Below, piece by piece: positions 20,367 to 31,986 of a DNA stretch of 64,000 nt. Location of the stretch: positions 1 through 64,000 of the forward strand of contig CAMYJO010000017.1 in assembly GCA_947258755.1 (NCBI GenBank), given 5' to 3'. The DNA is from an uncultured Gammaproteobacteria bacterium (GTDB taxonomy: Bacteria; Pseudomonadota; Gammaproteobacteria; JAADHQ01). The position numbers and the translations under genes are program-made. A model generated the notes under the pieces. The model made no database searches. It had not been told where the DNA came from and saw nothing but the letters and a program-made list of their open reading frames with translations. Position 1 is the stretch's first letter; each line of letters starts with the position of its first letter.

Positions 20367-23300
20367 TTATGCCGCTGCGGCCTTTTTCTTTTGCTCTTCC
20401 AGTACACGCTTGTAATCAACCGGCATGACCTTTACAAACTGACCCAGAATCCCTTCCCAATCTTTAAGTAAACGTTGCGCGACTGCCGAGTCGGTATATT
20501 GCAGATGTTTTTCAATCATCCCCCTGAGCTCGGCGATATCATCCTTATCGCTCATAGGTTCCAATTCTACCATACCCATATTACATCGCGTCGTCAGATC
20601 ACCCTGATGGTCCCAAACGTAGGCAATACCACCACTCATGCCGGCGGCAAAGTTTCGTCCAGTCCCACCGAGAACGACAACACGACCTCCGGTCATATAC
20701 TCACAGCCATGATCGCCAATACCTTCGACCACAGCAGTTGCACCACTATTTCTTACACAGAAACGCTCTGCTGCGACACCACGTATATAGACTTCACCGC
20801 TGGTCGCGCCATACAGGCAGACATTACCGACGATAATATTTTCTTCAGCAACAAAAGTACTGGCCGCTGGCGGATAAACAATGACACGACCGCCACTCAG
20901 ACCTTTGCCGACATAATCATTAGCATCACCTTCCACCTCAAGGGTCACGCCTTTGGCAAGGAAGGCGCCGAGCGATTGACCTGCACTACCCTTAAGTTTC
21001 ACGTGCACGGTATCGTCAGGCAGCAGTGCTTCACCCTGATGCTTGGCAATTTCATGTGACAACATGGTGCCGACAACGCGATTGGTATTAATCACTGGCA
21101 ATTCGATATTGACTCTTTGACCATTTACAATCGCAGGCTGCGCCAGCTCAATCAATTGATTGTCGAGCGCCACTTCCAGTGCATGATCCTGCTTGATGGT
21201 TTGATGCACCTCTACATTAGGATGCGGTTTTTCGGCAGGGGTCAATATCGCCTGCAGGTCGATGCCATCTTTCTTCCAGTGATCAATAGCCTTGTCCATC
21301 TGCAGGCAATCGACACGGCCAATCATTTCATTGACACTACGGAAGCCCAGTTCAGCCATGATCTTACGCAAGTCATCAGCAACCATAAACAGGTAATTGA
21401 CGACATACTCCGGCTTGCCGTTGAATTTTTTACGTAGCTCCTTGTCCTGGGTAGCGATGCCGACCGGGCAGGTATTCAGATGACACTTGCGCATCATAAT
21501 ACAACCCAGGGTAATCAGCGGCGCGGTTGAAAATCCATATTCTTCGGCACCCAACATCGCAGCAATGGCAACATCGCGCCCTGTTTTCATTTGTCCATCG
21601 GTCTGGATAACGACGCGTGAACGCAAGTCGTTCATAACCAATGTCTGATGGGTTTCGGCGACGCCTAGCTCCCAGGGCAGCCCTGCGTGCTTGATTGACG
21701 TAATCGGCGAAGCCCCGGTACCACCATCATGGCCAGCAATAACGATATGATCGGCATGCGCCTTGGTCACGCCCGAGGCGATCGTGCCGACACCCGCTTC
21801 GGACACCAGCTTGACACTGATGCGCGCGGCCGGATTGGCGTTTTTCAGGTCATGAATCAACTGCGCGAGATCTTCTATCGAGTAGATATCATGATGTGGC
21901 GGTGGACTGATCAGACCGACTCCCGGTGTTGAATGGCGAATGCGTGCAATATTTTCATCCACCTTGGTGCCGGGTAACTCACCACCCTCGCCAGGCTTGG
22001 CACCCTGGGATACCTTGATTTGAATTTCATCGGCATTACTAAGATACCAAATCGTTACCCCAAACCTGCCTGAGGCCACCTGCTTTATGGCTGAACGTCT
22101 GCTATCACCATTCTCATCCGGGGTAAAACGATCGGCATCCTCACCGCCTTCACCAGTGTTCGACTTGCCACCCATGCGATTCATGGCGATCGCCAGGGTC
22201 TCGTGGCTTTCCTGCGAGATCGAACCAAAACTCATGGCGCCGGTAGCAAAACGTTTGATGATAGCCTCGACCGGCTCAACTTCGCTGATATCGATGGCAT
22301 CGCCATTGGCGCCTTCTTTGAATTCCATCAAACCACGCAAGGTACAATTACGGGTATCGTCCTCATTGGCCATTTTTGCAAAACGCCAATAGGCATTCTT
22401 GTCGCCACTCCTGGCTGCCTGCTGCAAGTTGGCGATGCTCTGCGGGTTCCACATGTGGCGATCACCATCGGCACGCCAATGCATATCACCTTGATTGGGC
22501 AAGGTTGCTTCACGTACAACATCACGCGCCGGGAAACCCAGCTCATGCCGGCGCAGGGCCTCGGTGGCCAACACTTCAAAACTAACGCCTTTAATACGGC
22601 TCGGGGTATTATCGAAACACCGTTCGATGACTTCTTCGGACAAACCAACGGCCTCGAAGATCTGCGCACCCTTGTAGGACTGCAAAGTCGAAATGCCCAT
22701 TTTCGCCATGACTTTGAGCATACCTTTGGCAACACCCTTACGATAGGCGGCAACGATCTTGTCATCGGTATCAAAACGCTCGCCCGGTAACATACCATCG
22801 CGTTGCGCCTGCCACAGGGCCTCAAATGCCAGATAAGGGTTTATGGCATCAATACCGTAACCTGTTAACAGGCAGTGATGATGCACTTCACGGGCCTCAC
22901 CGGTCTCCAGTACCAAACCAATACGTGTACGATCATGGTTACGAACCAAGTGATGATGCACGGCACCAGTCGCCAGCAAGGAACTAACAGCAACGCGCTC
23001 GGCATTGATATTGCGGTCTGATAACACCAGCAGGCTGTAACCTTCTTTTATGGCCTGCGATGCCTCTGCACAAATACGATCAAGTGCAGCGGTCAGTCCC
23101 GGACCGTTCTCGGATTTGTCATATGTAATATCAATGGTCTGCGTCTTCCAGCCACGATAATCCATATGCTTGATCGCTGCCAATTCTTCATTAGTCAGGA
23201 TGGGATGCAACAGGCGCAAACGATGTGCATGCTGCTCGGTCGAATCAAGAATGTTGGCCTCGGGTCCAATGTAACATTCCAGCGACATCACCACTTCTTC

Positions 23301-24941
23301 GCGGATTGAATCGATAGCCGGATTGGTGACCTGGGCAAACAGTTGTTTGAAATAATCGTAGATCATACGTGCCTTATCAGACAGACAGGCAAGCGATGCA
23401 TCATTGCCCATCGAACCCACCGGGTCACGTCCTTCACGCACCAACGGCAGTAACATAAACTGCATGGTTTCGGTGGTATAACCAAAGGCCTGCATGCGCG
23501 ATAACAGGCTATCCGGATCAAATTGATGCGGCTCATGGCCCGGTTCGATTTGCGACAACAGGATACGCTGGTTCGCCAGCCATTCATGATAGGGCTTGCG
23601 CGCAGCAATCTCATGCTTTAATTCTTCGTCCGGTATCATCCGTCCCTGCTCAAAATCGATCAGGAACATCTTGCCCGGTTGCAGGCGCCCTTTGAGTTTG
23701 ACGTTGTCATCGTCAACTGCCAATACGCCGACTTCGGAAGCCATAATCACACGGTCATCATGGGTCAGGTAGTAACGGCTTGGTCGCAGGCCATTACGGT
23801 CCAGGGTAGCGCCGATATATTTACCATCACTGAACACGATCGAGGCCGGGCCATCCCAGGGCTCCATTAATGACGACTGAAATTCATAAAAGGCGCGTTT
23901 TTCTTCCGACATGGCATGGTCATTCTGCCAGGCTTCGGGAACCATCATCATGACCGCTTCCTGCAGACTGCGACCACCCATTAACAGGAATTCGAGCACA
24001 TTATCAAAACTACCGGAGTCAGAAACCGACGGTTCTATGACCGGAAGAATATTTTTTATATCCTCGCCGAACAGATCGCTCTGGGCAACACCCTCACGGG
24101 CGCGCATCCAGTTGGCATTACCCAGGCGTGTGTTGATCTCGCCATTATGACTCATGAAACGTTTCGGTTGGGCACGATCCCAGGAAGGGAAGGTGTTAGT
24201 CGCAAAACGCGAATGCACCATCGCCATATGCGCAGTGAAGTCTTCATCAGCCAGATCCGGGTAAAACGGGATCAGTTGATCAGGGTTGAGCATACCTTTA
24301 TATATAATGATCTTGGATGAAAGCGAACAAAAGTAGAACAAATGAGCCTGATCAATGCTGTCATCGGCACGAATACTATGCGTACTCTGTTTGCGCAGAA
24401 TATATAATTTACGCTCAAAGGCGTCATCATCGGTGCTATCGGCGGCAGCGACAATCAATTGCTCCATATGTGGCATCGACTCACGTGCCGTAGGGCCGAT
24501 ATCCGCCTTGATCGGATCGACCGGCAGTGGCCGCCAGCCAAGTAATTTTTGTCCCGAGGCCTCGATCGCGGCATTGACCCGTTGCTTGCATTCCTCACGG
24601 TCAGCATCGTTCACCGGCAGAAAAACGATACCGGCCGCATAGCGCCCCTGTTTCGGTAATTTAACACCAAGGTCTTCACTGACTACCTTGTTCAGAAAGG
24701 CATGTGGCAGGCTGGTCATGATACCGGCACCGTCACCCGTATTCTTTTCACAACCGCAGGCACCACGGTGAACCATACGACGCAGGATGTGATTGGCATC
24801 GAGAACAATCTGGTGACTGGCCTGACCCTTGATATGGGCGACAAAACCGACACCGCAATTCTCGGTTTCATTGGTCGGGTCGTACAGACCGTGCTTGCTT
24901 GGTAAGCCGTATTGATTTAGGACCTTATAATTTTTGCTCAT
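20367..24941 (-). CDS. gltB: Glutamate synthase (NADPH) large subunit
   Basis: A 1524-residue enzyme that makes two glutamates from glutamine and 2-oxoglutarate. The class II amidotransferase nucleophile is Cys29 ([10 protein letters not shown]), so a 28-residue propeptide must be removed. After the amidotransferase domain (29 to about 430) come the central domain, the FMN/synthase domain with [11 protein letters not shown] and [14 protein letters not shown], and the [3Fe-4S] cysteines in [15 protein letters not shown] (about 1147-1158). The C-terminal GXGXG beta-helix begins near 1270. It is first in a gltB-gltD unit; the 259 bases before it hold its promoter but no clear motif. Confidence 0.96.
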   Translation of the reverse strand: MSKNYKVLNQYGLPSKHGLYDPTNETENCGVGFVAHIKGQASHQIVLDANHILRRMVHRGACGCEKNTGDGAGIMTSLPHAFLNKVVSEDLGVKLPKQGRYAAGIVFLPVNDADREECKQRVNAAIEASGQKLLGWRPLPVDPIKADIGPTARESMPHMEQLIVAAADSTDDDAFERKLYILRKQSTHSIRADDSIDQAHLFYFCSLSSKIIIYKGMLNPDQLIPFYPDLADEDFTAHMAMVHSRFATNTFPSWDRAQPKRFMSHNGEINTRLGNANWMRAREGVAQSDLFGEDIKNILPVIEPSVSDSGSFDNVLEFLLMGGRSLQEAVMMMVPEAWQNDHAMSEEKRAFYEFQSSLMEPWDGPASIVFSDGKYIGATLDRNGLRPSRYYLTHDDRVIMASEVGVLAVDDDNVKLKGRLQPGKMFLIDFEQGRMIPDEELKHEIAARKPYHEWLANQRILLSQIEPGHEPHQFDPDSLLSRMQAFGYTTETMQFMLLPLVREGRDPVGSMGNDASLACLSDKARMIYDYFKQLFAQVTNPAIDSIREEVVMSLECYIGPEANILDSTEQHAHRLRLLHPILTNEELAAIKHMDYRGWKTQTIDITYDKSENGPGLTAALDRICAEASQAIKEGYSLLVLSDRNINAERVAVSSLLATGAVHHHLVRNHDRTRIGLVLETGEAREVHHHCLLTGYGIDAINPYLAFEALWQAQRDGMLPGERFDTDDKIVAAYRKGVAKGMLKVMAKMGISTLQSYKGAQIFEAVGLSEEVIERCFDNTPSRIKGVSFEVLATEALRRHELGFPARDVVREATLPNQGDMHWRADGDRHMWNPQSIANLQQAARSGDKNAYWRFAKMANEDDTRNCTLRGLMEFKEGANGDAIDISEVEPVEAIIKRFATGAMSFGSISQESHETLAIAMNRMGGKSNTGEGGEDADRFTPDENGDSRRSAIKQVASGRFGVTIWYLSNADEIQIKVSQGAKPGEGGELPGTKVDENIARIRHSTPGVGLISPPPHHDIYSIEDLAQLIHDLKNANPAARISVKLVSEAGVGTIASGVTKAHADHIVIAGHDGGTGASPITSIKHAGLPWELGVAETHQTLVMNDLRSRVVIQTDGQMKTGRDVAIAAMLGAEEYGFSTAPLITLGCIMMRKCHLNTCPVGIATQDKELRKKFNGKPEYVVNYLFMVADDLRKIMAELGFRSVNEMIGRVDCLQMDKAIDHWKKDGIDLQAILTPAEKPHPNVEVHQTIKQDHALEVALDNQLIELAQPAIVNGQRVNIELPVINTNRVVGTMLSHEIAKHQGEALLPDDTVHVKLKGSAGQSLGAFLAKGVTLEVEGDANDYVGKGLSGGRVIVYPPAASTFVAEENIIVGNVCLYGATSGEVYIRGVAAERFCVRNSGATAVVEGIGDHGCEYMTGGRVVVLGGTGRNFAAGMSGGIAYVWDHQGDLTTRCNMGMVELEPMSDKDDIAELRGMIEKHLQYTDSAVAQRLLKDWEGILGQFVKVMPVDYKRVLEEQKKKAAAA

Positions 24942-25200
24942 GCTTGCCTCTGAAGATCCAGGCCGCTACCCGGAACAATGTCATGTTTTTCTCAGCCTAC
25001 TGCCACAATCCATTTGCAAACAGCGGCCGGACATTTTAGCGGATGCGGCCACTAAAAAAAAGTTTGTATGCCTTTAAAACAGAGAAAATATTGGCGTAAA
25101 TCAAGCCGTTAAAGCCCGCACCCAGCCCTATCAAATGGGAAACTAATCGTTAATAATCAATTATTTATTGGGTTTTTGGGCCGATATCAAGCCAATACGG

Positions 25201-26076
25201 CTAACTACATAAGGACAGCAACTGTTCGGTCATACGCACGGCCTGACTGCCATAGGCACCGCCAAACAGGTTATAGTGATTTAATATATGATATTGATTA
25301 TAAAGTATTTTTCGGGTCTCATAGCCATTGTGCAGGGGCCACTCCTGCTGGTAGGCGGTGTAAAATCCATGGCTAAACCCGGAAAATAACTCGGTCATAG
25401 CCAAATCGGCCTCACGATCACCATAATAGCAGGCCGGGTCAAATATGACCGGCCCGCCATCAGCAGCATAGGCGGCATTACCACCCCACAGATCACCATG
25501 CAACAGCGAGGCCTGAGGCTGGTAGTCGTCAAAAAAGTGCTCCAGTTGCACAGCCAGTTGTTCACACAAACGTACACCACGCCGCTCCAGGCCCTTGTCA
25601 GCAGCCAGCCGGGTCTGAAAACCGAGCCGATGCTGGCGCCAGAAGGCCACCCAGTCATCCGTCCAGTCATTGATTTGCGCGGTCGCGCCAATGGTATTGT
25701 CACGCGACCAACCGAATTGATCGGCGCTATGGCGATGCATTTGCGCCAGCTGCGTGCCCATGGCCTGATCATCACCGCTAGCCTGCAGCGGGATATATTC
25801 CATCAGCAGAAAGGCAGTCGATTCACTCACACCCGTCAACAAGGGCCGTGGTACTCGAATACTGTGTGTTTGTAGCATTGCCTCGAGGCCCGCGAACTCG
25901 GCCTCAAACATAGCCAGCCTGCTGGCCTGATTGAGTTTGATAAAATAGCTCTGATTTGAACCCTGGAGACGATAGGCCGTATTGATACAACCACCACCGA
26001 GCGAGTGTTTATCATCGATGCTAAAGGTCTCACCGATCTCGGCGCTGATCATACCTTCAAGTTCTGTCCAGTCCAC
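25201..26076 (-). CDS. Fructosamine kinase family protein
   Basis: A 291-residue kinase-like protein of the fructosamine-3-kinase family, members of which phosphorylate ketosamines on glycated proteins or small molecules. Visible are GGGCINTAYRLQG near the N-terminus, the catalytic LLHGDLWGGNAA and the metal-binding VIFDPACYYGDREADLAM. I place the start at the GTG at 26076, because GGAGG lies at 26086-26090 and this gives the family length; the frame is open 18 codons further. That start is inside the exonuclease gene (20-base overlap), which suggests translational coupling. Confidence 0.88.
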   Translation of the reverse strand: MDWTELEGMISAEIGETFSIDDKHSLGGGCINTAYRLQGSNQSYFIKLNQASRLAMFEAEFAGLEAMLQTHSIRVPRPLLTGVSESTAFLLMEYIPLQASGDDQAMGTQLAQMHRHSADQFGWSRDNTIGATAQINDWTDDWVAFWRQHRLGFQTRLAADKGLERRGVRLCEQLAVQLEHFFDDYQPQASLLHGDLWGGNAAYAADGGPVIFDPACYYGDREADLAMTELFSGFSHGFYTAYQQEWPLHNGYETRKILYNQYHILNHYNLFGGAYGSQAVRMTEQLLSLCS

Positions 26077-26974
26077 CTTCCCTATCCTCCAGTAAGCGTG
26101 CAAACCTTGTCGCCAGTCCGCCGCCAACACCGATTGAATTGAAAAAACGCTGTATTTTTTTATGCTCCGGCAACCATTCTAGATCGGATAATTCCACCTG
26201 CAATTTTACATCACGCTTGATTTCACTCAACTGCCTGCACAGGTAGGCCATGTCGCGATGTTGCTCCAGCAAACCCTGGGTGCGCACAGCCGCACGCATA
26301 TCCATCCCACCTACCTGTTGCAGATCCCGATACAATTGGTCGAGGTCATTAAATTGGTTCAACAATCGTTGCGCCGTTTTTTTCCCAACCCCGGGAACAC
26401 CCGGTATATTATCGGCGCTATCACCGGCCAGGGCGAGGAAGTCCGCCATCTGTTCTGGCTGCACGCCGAAGTGCTCGCTTGCTTTCTGTTGATCCAGCTG
26501 GCGGTTCTCGGCAAAATCCCAGAACAGGTCTTTGTGTCTAAGTAATTGCACCAGGTCTTTGTCGCGCGAGACAATGATGACCTGTTTATTCTTACCTCGG
26601 TGACGCTCGGCAAGGGTGCCAATCAAATCGTCCGCCTCATAACGGCGGCTAGCCATGTCCTTGATACCGACGGCACGACAGAGTTTTCGGCACAACTGAA
26701 ACTGATATTTCAATTCTTCTGGAGCAGGATCCCGATTAGCTTTGTATTGTGGATAGATTTTATTGCGAAACGATGATGACAGGCTTTCATCAAACAATGC
26801 AGCGATATGCGTTGGTTGCGACTGCTGCAGCAATTGCAGCAAAAAATGCGCGAAACCATAAACAGCATTGACCGGCCTGCCCTGTTTGTCGGTAATGCTG
26901 TCATCCATCGAAAACCATGCGCGGAATACATAGATGCTGGCATCGATCAAATATAAGCGCTTCAACTCAGCCAC
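26057..26974 (-). CDS. 5'-3' exonuclease / flap endonuclease (Xni- or PolA-N-like)
   Basis: A stand-alone 5'-3' exonuclease of about 305 residues. Metal-ligand blocks are RLYLIDASIYVFRAW, RYEADDLIGTLAER, VSRDKDLVQLL and LAGDSADNIPGVPGVGKKTAQ, the last including the helix-hairpin-helix. No polymerase domain follows. Frame is open to a TTG at 27010; I chose the GTG at 26974 because MAELKRLYLIDAS is a normal start, although neither has a strong ribosome binding site. Probably a flap endonuclease in replication or repair. Confidence 0.85.
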   Translation of the reverse strand: MAELKRLYLIDASIYVFRAWFSMDDSITDKQGRPVNAVYGFAHFLLQLLQQSQPTHIAALFDESLSSSFRNKIYPQYKANRDPAPEELKYQFQLCRKLCRAVGIKDMASRRYEADDLIGTLAERHRGKNKQVIIVSRDKDLVQLLRHKDLFWDFAENRQLDQQKASEHFGVQPEQMADFLALAGDSADNIPGVPGVGKKTAQRLLNQFNDLDQLYRDLQQVGGMDMRAAVRTQGLLEQHRDMAYLCRQLSEIKRDVKLQVELSDLEWLPEHKKIQRFFNSIGVGGGLATRFARLLEDREGGLDRT

Positions 26975-27025
26975 GTAATATTTTTTCTTATCTGTTGCAC
27001 TACTGCGCAACAGCTTGGCCCGCTA

Positions 27026-27601
27026 TTAGCGAGCACGAATCAGAATCGCATTGATATCATTGTTACGCAGCCGATTACGCGTGGCATTGATGTCCCTGAG
27101 AGAGACAAATGGCCCTATCCTGATACGGTGCCAGGTATCACCATTTACAAGCACTTTGTCTACTGACGACTCGATGCCCAGCAGCGCCAGTCTTGCCTTT
27201 AGTGTTTCAGCCTGTTGTTTTAAACGAAATGATCCGGCCTGCAGTATATAGGAGTGTTTCTTTTGCTGCGCAGATGGCTTACTCTTTTCCCTCTGTATCA
27301 GCTCCTGCTCGGGAATAACAATCTCTGATTCCGGTAGTACCGTATAAAATTCGTAACGCAGGCCCTGGTCTTCGCTGTTACTGCTTCTCTTTGGCTTTGG
27401 CTTGGATTTTTTGACGCTGTCTTTAGCTGTCGTATTTTTGCTATCTAGCTTACCGAGATTTCCAGTCATGCCTGGTTGTTGACTGAGATACACCAGGAAA
27501 GCGATCAACAAACCTATCATCAGGCCAGATAACATCCACACCCAACCCGGAACCGGTTTCTTGGCCGGTTTACGACGTGCATTTTTATAGTCGCGGGCCA
27601 T
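27026..27601 (-). CDS. SPOR-domain cell division protein, FtsN-like
   Basis: A 191-residue bitopic protein: a basic cytoplasmic N-terminus (about 1-19), one membrane segment (about 21-41), a Lys/Ser-rich periplasmic linker and a C-terminal SPOR domain (about 112-190, with YILQAGSFRLKQQAETLKARLALLG and WHRIRIGPF). The topology is that of FtsN, which activates septal peptidoglycan synthesis. Its place 3 bases after argS is the position of ftsN-like genes in many gammaproteobacteria. The short FtsN region that binds FtsA/FtsQLB is not obvious. Confidence 0.82.
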   Translation of the reverse strand: MARDYKNARRKPAKKPVPGWVWMLSGLMIGLLIAFLVYLSQQPGMTGNLGKLDSKNTTAKDSVKKSKPKPKRSSNSEDQGLRYEFYTVLPESEIVIPEQELIQREKSKPSAQQKKHSYILQAGSFRLKQQAETLKARLALLGIESSVDKVLVNGDTWHRIRIGPFVSLRDINATRNRLRNNDINAILIRAR

Positions 27602-27604
27602 CGC

Positions 27605-29365
27605 CTACATAGACTCCGGCGCCGACACGCCTAACAGTTTCAAACCATTGGCCAGCACCTGGCGGGCGGCCTCGACCAGGTTCATGCGCGCATCACGCAG
27701 GTTTTCATCATCGACCAGGAAGACATGCGCGTTATAATAAGTATGGACGCAATTAGCCAAATCGCGCAGGAAATGTGCGAGCTGATGCGGCTCGTGATTG
27801 ATCGCGGCCTTTTCGACAACCTCCGGATATTTTGCTAAGGCCGTCATCAGATCCTGTTCATGGGACTCAGTCAATAATGACAAGCTGGCCTGGCCCCGGC
27901 CAATATCACGTGACAGATTTTTTTCAAGCAACTGGCGTTTGACACTGCACAGACGTGCATGCGCGTACTGGATATAGTAAACAGGATTATCACTCGATTG
28001 TGATTTCGCAAGGTCCAGATCAAAATCCATGTGTTGCTCACACTTGCGCATGACATAGAAAAAACGCGCAGCATCATTGCCAACTTCATGACGTAATTCG
28101 CGCAGAGTCACAAACTCACCTGAACGTGTCGACATTTGTGCCTTCTCACCGCCACGATACAGGATCGCAAACTGCACCAGCAATACATCCAGCTTGGCAT
28201 CATCGTCGCCGAGCGCCTGTAGCGCGGCCCTGACACGCGGTACATAACCGTGGTGATCTGCCCCCCAGACATCGATTACCCGATCAAAACCACGTTCGAG
28301 TTTTTCTGCATGATAGGCAATGTCCGATGCAAAATAAGTGGTCTGGCCATTGTCACGCACAATCACACGGTCCTTCTCATCACCAAAGTCGGTCGACTTA
28401 AACCACAGCGCACCATTGTCTTCGTAAACATGACCGGACATTTTCAGGCGCTCGATGGCATTTTCGACCGCGCCGGAATGCATCAATGAACGTTCCGAGT
28501 ACCAGTCCTGGTAGACGATTCCGAACTCCTCGAGGTCGCGCCTGATATCCGCTAGAATCGTTTCCATCCCCAGATCAAACACCTGACGGTAGTGCTTGTC
28601 ACCCAGTAATTCCTGCGCCCGGGCAATCAAGGCATCGATGTGCACTTCCTTATCGCCACCGTCCGGCTCATCTTCCGGAACACCGATAAAAACGCTTTCA
28701 TGTGAATGCCGTAAATTATCACCATTCTGACGATGCAGGGTCGCGGCAATATCCCAGACATAGTCACCCTTGTAACCATTCACCGGAAAAGCAATCTCTT
28801 CTCCGCACAGTTCCAGGTAACGCAACCAGACACTGGATGCAAGAATATCCATCTGCCGCCCGGCATCATTTACGTAGTATTCGCGATGCACCTTGAAACC
28901 AACGGCCTCGAGCAGGTCGGCAACACTTGCGCCATAAGCAGCGCCGCGGCCATGACCGACATGCAAAGGGCCAGTCGGGTTGGCCGAGACAAACTCTACC
29001 TGTACCGCTTTACCCTTGCCGATAGCGCTGCGGCCATAGTTATCGGTGCTGGCGAGAATATCCTCGATAACCCGCTGACTCGAATCCGCAGCCAGAAAAA
29101 AATTAATAAAGCCAGGGCCGGCTATTTCCGCTTTGACCAAATCGGGTGATGCTGGAAGTTTATCGACTATCTTTTGCGCCAGCTCGCGTGGACTGCAACC
29201 GGCAGATTTCGCCAGCATCATGGCAATATTACTGGCAAAGTCACCATGCTGCTTATCCCGCGTCCTTTCTATGTTGATGCTCGCCTCGACATCGGCAGCC
29301 AGGCTACCATCCGCTTTCAATCCATCAAGTGCTTGCTGAACTAATTGTATTATTGCGTTTTTCAT
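27605..29365 (-). CDS. argS: Arginyl-tRNA synthetase
   Basis: A class I synthetase of 586 residues. It has the N-terminal additional domain (1 to about 110) that recognises the D-loop, the HIGH-type [14 protein letters not shown] near 130, and a KMSKS-equivalent region around [14 protein letters not shown], as is usual for ArgRS where the loop is not canonical. The C-terminal DALR anticodon-binding domain ends in [10 protein letters not shown]. It starts a unit with the FtsN-like gene. Confidence 0.97.
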   Translation of the reverse strand: MKNAIIQLVQQALDGLKADGSLAADVEASINIERTRDKQHGDFASNIAMMLAKSAGCSPRELAQKIVDKLPASPDLVKAEIAGPGFINFFLAADSSQRVIEDILASTDNYGRSAIGKGKAVQVEFVSANPTGPLHVGHGRGAAYGASVADLLEAVGFKVHREYYVNDAGRQMDILASSVWLRYLELCGEEIAFPVNGYKGDYVWDIAATLHRQNGDNLRHSHESVFIGVPEDEPDGGDKEVHIDALIARAQELLGDKHYRQVFDLGMETILADIRRDLEEFGIVYQDWYSERSLMHSGAVENAIERLKMSGHVYEDNGALWFKSTDFGDEKDRVIVRDNGQTTYFASDIAYHAEKLERGFDRVIDVWGADHHGYVPRVRAALQALGDDDAKLDVLLVQFAILYRGGEKAQMSTRSGEFVTLRELRHEVGNDAARFFYVMRKCEQHMDFDLDLAKSQSSDNPVYYIQYAHARLCSVKRQLLEKNLSRDIGRGQASLSLLTESHEQDLMTALAKYPEVVEKAAINHEPHQLAHFLRDLANCVHTYYNAHVFLVDDENLRDARMNLVEAARQVLANGLKLLGVSAPESM

Positions 29366-29434
29366 AAAATCATCGGGAAAGCGTTACCGGCCTCAAATGC
29401 CGCTCATCATATCAGGGAAGACACAGCGGTAAAA

Positions 29435-29487
29435 GGTAGCATCTCATCAAGACCCTTGACTCTTTCCCCTTTCATCTTTTACCTGCA
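29435..29487. repeat. Purine-rich inverted repeat between priA and argS
   Basis: The minus strand reads GGTAAAAG at one end and CTTTTACC at the other, about 35 bases apart, with an inner TCAAG-GGT-CTTGA hairpin. It lies between the priA stop and the argS promoter region. It may act as a weak hairpin without a T run. A similar purine-rich string occurs at 43823-43858. Confidence 0.35.
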
Positions 29488-29490
29488 CCT

Positions 29491-31713
29491 CTAAAACATA
29501 TCCTGCGGGTCGATATCGAGCGACCAACGCACCTTACGCGATGATTTCAGCTGCTCAATCTGCGGCAACCAGGCCGATATCAGCCCATGCAGGTCGGCAC
29601 GCTCCGGCGACTGCAGCAACAACTGCGCACGATAACGCCCAGCACGTTTTTCCATCGGCGCCGCCACCGGCCCCAACAACATTACCTTGTCACTGCCGGG
29701 GATGTCGCTGGCGCAGGTCACGGCATCGCGTAAAAACTGTATCGGCATGGACTGTTGTGTGGCCTCTGCGCGTAACATGGCCAGGTATGAGTACGGCGGC
29801 CACTGCGCCGTCTGCCTTTCCTGCAACAGGTAACGGGATAGCGCAGGGTAATCCTGGCGTACAGCGTATTGTAGCAACTCATGCTCCGGATGGTGTGTCT
29901 GGATCAACACCTCCCCGGCACGGTCGGCGCGACCGGCGCGACCCGATACCTGCATGATCAACTGCGCCATGCGCTCGGCACTGCGAAAATCGGCACTGAA
30001 TAGCCCCTGGTCACTGTCGAGCACGGCCACCAGGCTCAGGTTCGGAAAATGATGGCCCTTGGCCAGCAACTGCGTACCCAGTAATATCTGATCACGTCCC
30101 GATTCGGCATCCTTCAGTTTTTGTTCCATCGCTCCTTTACGCCGGGTTGTGTCTCTGTCGATACGGGCAATGCGCTTGTCTGGAAACAAGCGCTGCAAGG
30201 CCTCCTCGGTACGCTCGGTGCCCTGCCCGATCGGGCGCAGATCAGCACTACCACAGGCCGGACAATGGCTGTCGGGTCGACGCTCACTGCCGCAATGATG
30301 ACAGCGCAGGCGACCGCTGGCCTGATGCAGGGTCATGTGCGCATCGCAGCGTTGGCATTGACTGGTCCAGCCACAATCATGACAGAGTAAGGTTGGTGCA
30401 TAGCCGCGCCGATTAAGGAACAACAAGGCCTGGCCGCCACTGTCGACATGCTCATGTATCTTGTTTATCAACGGTTCGGACAGACCTTCATCCAGGTGCT
30501 GGTGCTTTAAATCTACCAGGTACATAGCGGGATGCGTGGCCGCCGCGGCTCGCTCAGGCAACTCCAGCAATTGGTAGCGCTGCTGTTCGCTATTCATAAT
30601 GCTTTCCAGCGACGGTGTCGCCGAACCGAGGATTATCGGTATGTCATTATGTCGGGCGCGCACGATAGCTACATCACGCGCCGAATAACGGCAACCATCC
30701 TGTTGTTTAAAGGACAGATCATGTTCTTCATCAACAATAATCAGCCCCGGCTCGGGCATGGCCGCAAACACCGCAGAACGTGTACCGATAACAATCCGGG
30801 CCTGGCCACTTTGTGCCTGCAACCAGTTATAGGCGCGCTCGCCATCATTCAGGCCAGAGTGAAATATGGCCATGGGCACATCAAAGCGTTGCTTGAATCG
30901 TTGCATCAGTTGCGGTGTCAGGCCGATTTCCGGGACCAGGATCAATACCTGCCGCCCCTGCTGCAGGACTGTCGTCATTGTCTGCAAGTAGACCTCGGTC
31001 TTACCACTGCCAGTGACCCCATGTAGCAGAAAAACACCAAAGCGATCCAGTCCCGCCATGATCTTACTGACTGCCTGTTGTTGGGCATCATTAAGGGCGA
31101 GCCCCTGTTCCAATAGACGCACCTCGACGGCCCGATCAATCGCTAGCGCTCGGCACTCAACCCAGCCCTTGGCCTCGAGGCTGCGCATCGTCACCTTCCA
31201 GTTACCGCTGTGCGTGTCCAATTGCGCTTCAGTCAGACCATCGACTGCCTGCCGCAGTGCTGTCATCATCGCTACTTGGCGAAACGCACGCGCTGGCACG
31301 TCGGTCGATCGACCAAGCTCGGTCAGACACCAGGCAACAGGCCCGGTAATAGCCGCGGGCCTGTCTTGTCTGAGCCGTGCCGGCAAGGCGGTCGCATAGA
31401 CCTCACCCAACGGGTGATGATAGTACTGGCTGGTCCAGTGACAGAGCTGCATTAACTCACTGTTTAGAAGGGGTTTTTCATCCAACAGGTGTATGGCATG
31501 CTTGAGCCGGGCTGACTCAACACTGGAATCGGCCACCACCGCATCGATAATACCCACCAGCTTGACCCGCCCGAACGGTACCAACACCCGCAATCCTGCC
31601 CGCAGCAACTCGGGATCGGTATCATCGGGCATTAGGTAGTCAAAACATTGTCGCAGCGGTACCGGGACCGCGACCCGGATAATGGTTTTTTGCGCCTGTG
31701 CTTGCATGCGCAT
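29491..31713 (-). CDS. priA: Primosomal protein N' (replication restart helicase)
   Basis: A 740-residue superfamily 2 helicase that reloads the replisome at stalled forks. The 3'-DNA-binding domain is at the N-terminus (about 10-110), Walker A GVTGSGKTEVY near 230-240, the DEEH box near 325, and eight zinc-binding cysteines between about 440 and 490 (CHDCGWTSQCQRC, CHHCG, CPACGS). ATGs at 31713 and 31707 are both possible. It is divergent from the HD-GYP regulator. Confidence 0.96.
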   Translation of the reverse strand: MRMQAQAQKTIIRVAVPVPLRQCFDYLMPDDTDPELLRAGLRVLVPFGRVKLVGIIDAVVADSSVESARLKHAIHLLDEKPLLNSELMQLCHWTSQYYHHPLGEVYATALPARLRQDRPAAITGPVAWCLTELGRSTDVPARAFRQVAMMTALRQAVDGLTEAQLDTHSGNWKVTMRSLEAKGWVECRALAIDRAVEVRLLEQGLALNDAQQQAVSKIMAGLDRFGVFLLHGVTGSGKTEVYLQTMTTVLQQGRQVLILVPEIGLTPQLMQRFKQRFDVPMAIFHSGLNDGERAYNWLQAQSGQARIVIGTRSAVFAAMPEPGLIIVDEEHDLSFKQQDGCRYSARDVAIVRARHNDIPIILGSATPSLESIMNSEQQRYQLLELPERAAAATHPAMYLVDLKHQHLDEGLSEPLINKIHEHVDSGGQALLFLNRRGYAPTLLCHDCGWTSQCQRCDAHMTLHQASGRLRCHHCGSERRPDSHCPACGSADLRPIGQGTERTEEALQRLFPDKRIARIDRDTTRRKGAMEQKLKDAESGRDQILLGTQLLAKGHHFPNLSLVAVLDSDQGLFSADFRSAERMAQLIMQVSGRAGRADRAGEVLIQTHHPEHELLQYAVRQDYPALSRYLLQERQTAQWPPYSYLAMLRAEATQQSMPIQFLRDAVTCASDIPGSDKVMLLGPVAAPMEKRAGRYRAQLLLQSPERADLHGLISAWLPQIEQLKSSRKVRWSLDIDPQDMF

Positions 31714-31911
31714 ACTGTAACACTGTCAATGGCGCTTTGGGTCGCATTTATCGGCTTGTGTGCTATACATAAAAGACGACATACAGTTCATTGCGGACGT
31801 CCAGATCGTCAATGCCAGCGCATAAAAACAGGGCACATAACCTTAAATAGAATAACGGTTTTGACGATTGTTGATATAGATCGCATTAATTTCACACCAA
31901 CGGTAAACGTT

Positions 31912-31939
31912 TTGACAAACCTGCCGTCATAGATATAAG
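31912..31939 (+). promoter_or_regulatory. Sigma-70-type promoter for the HD-GYP regulator
   Basis: TTGACA at 31912-31917 and TATAAG at 31934-31939 with a 16-base spacer, a near-consensus pair 47 bases before the ATG at 31987. It is the best matching promoter seen in the window. Confidence 0.55.
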
Positions 31940-31986
31940 AGCAATGCGGACTTAGTGACACTCAAGGGAAAAACAAGAAAATCAGC

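Noticed and set aside
20475-21059. Plus-strand open frame of 194 codons opposite gltB
   Set aside because: Gives no recognisable protein and lies wholly over the conserved C-terminal domain of gltB; an antisense shadow.
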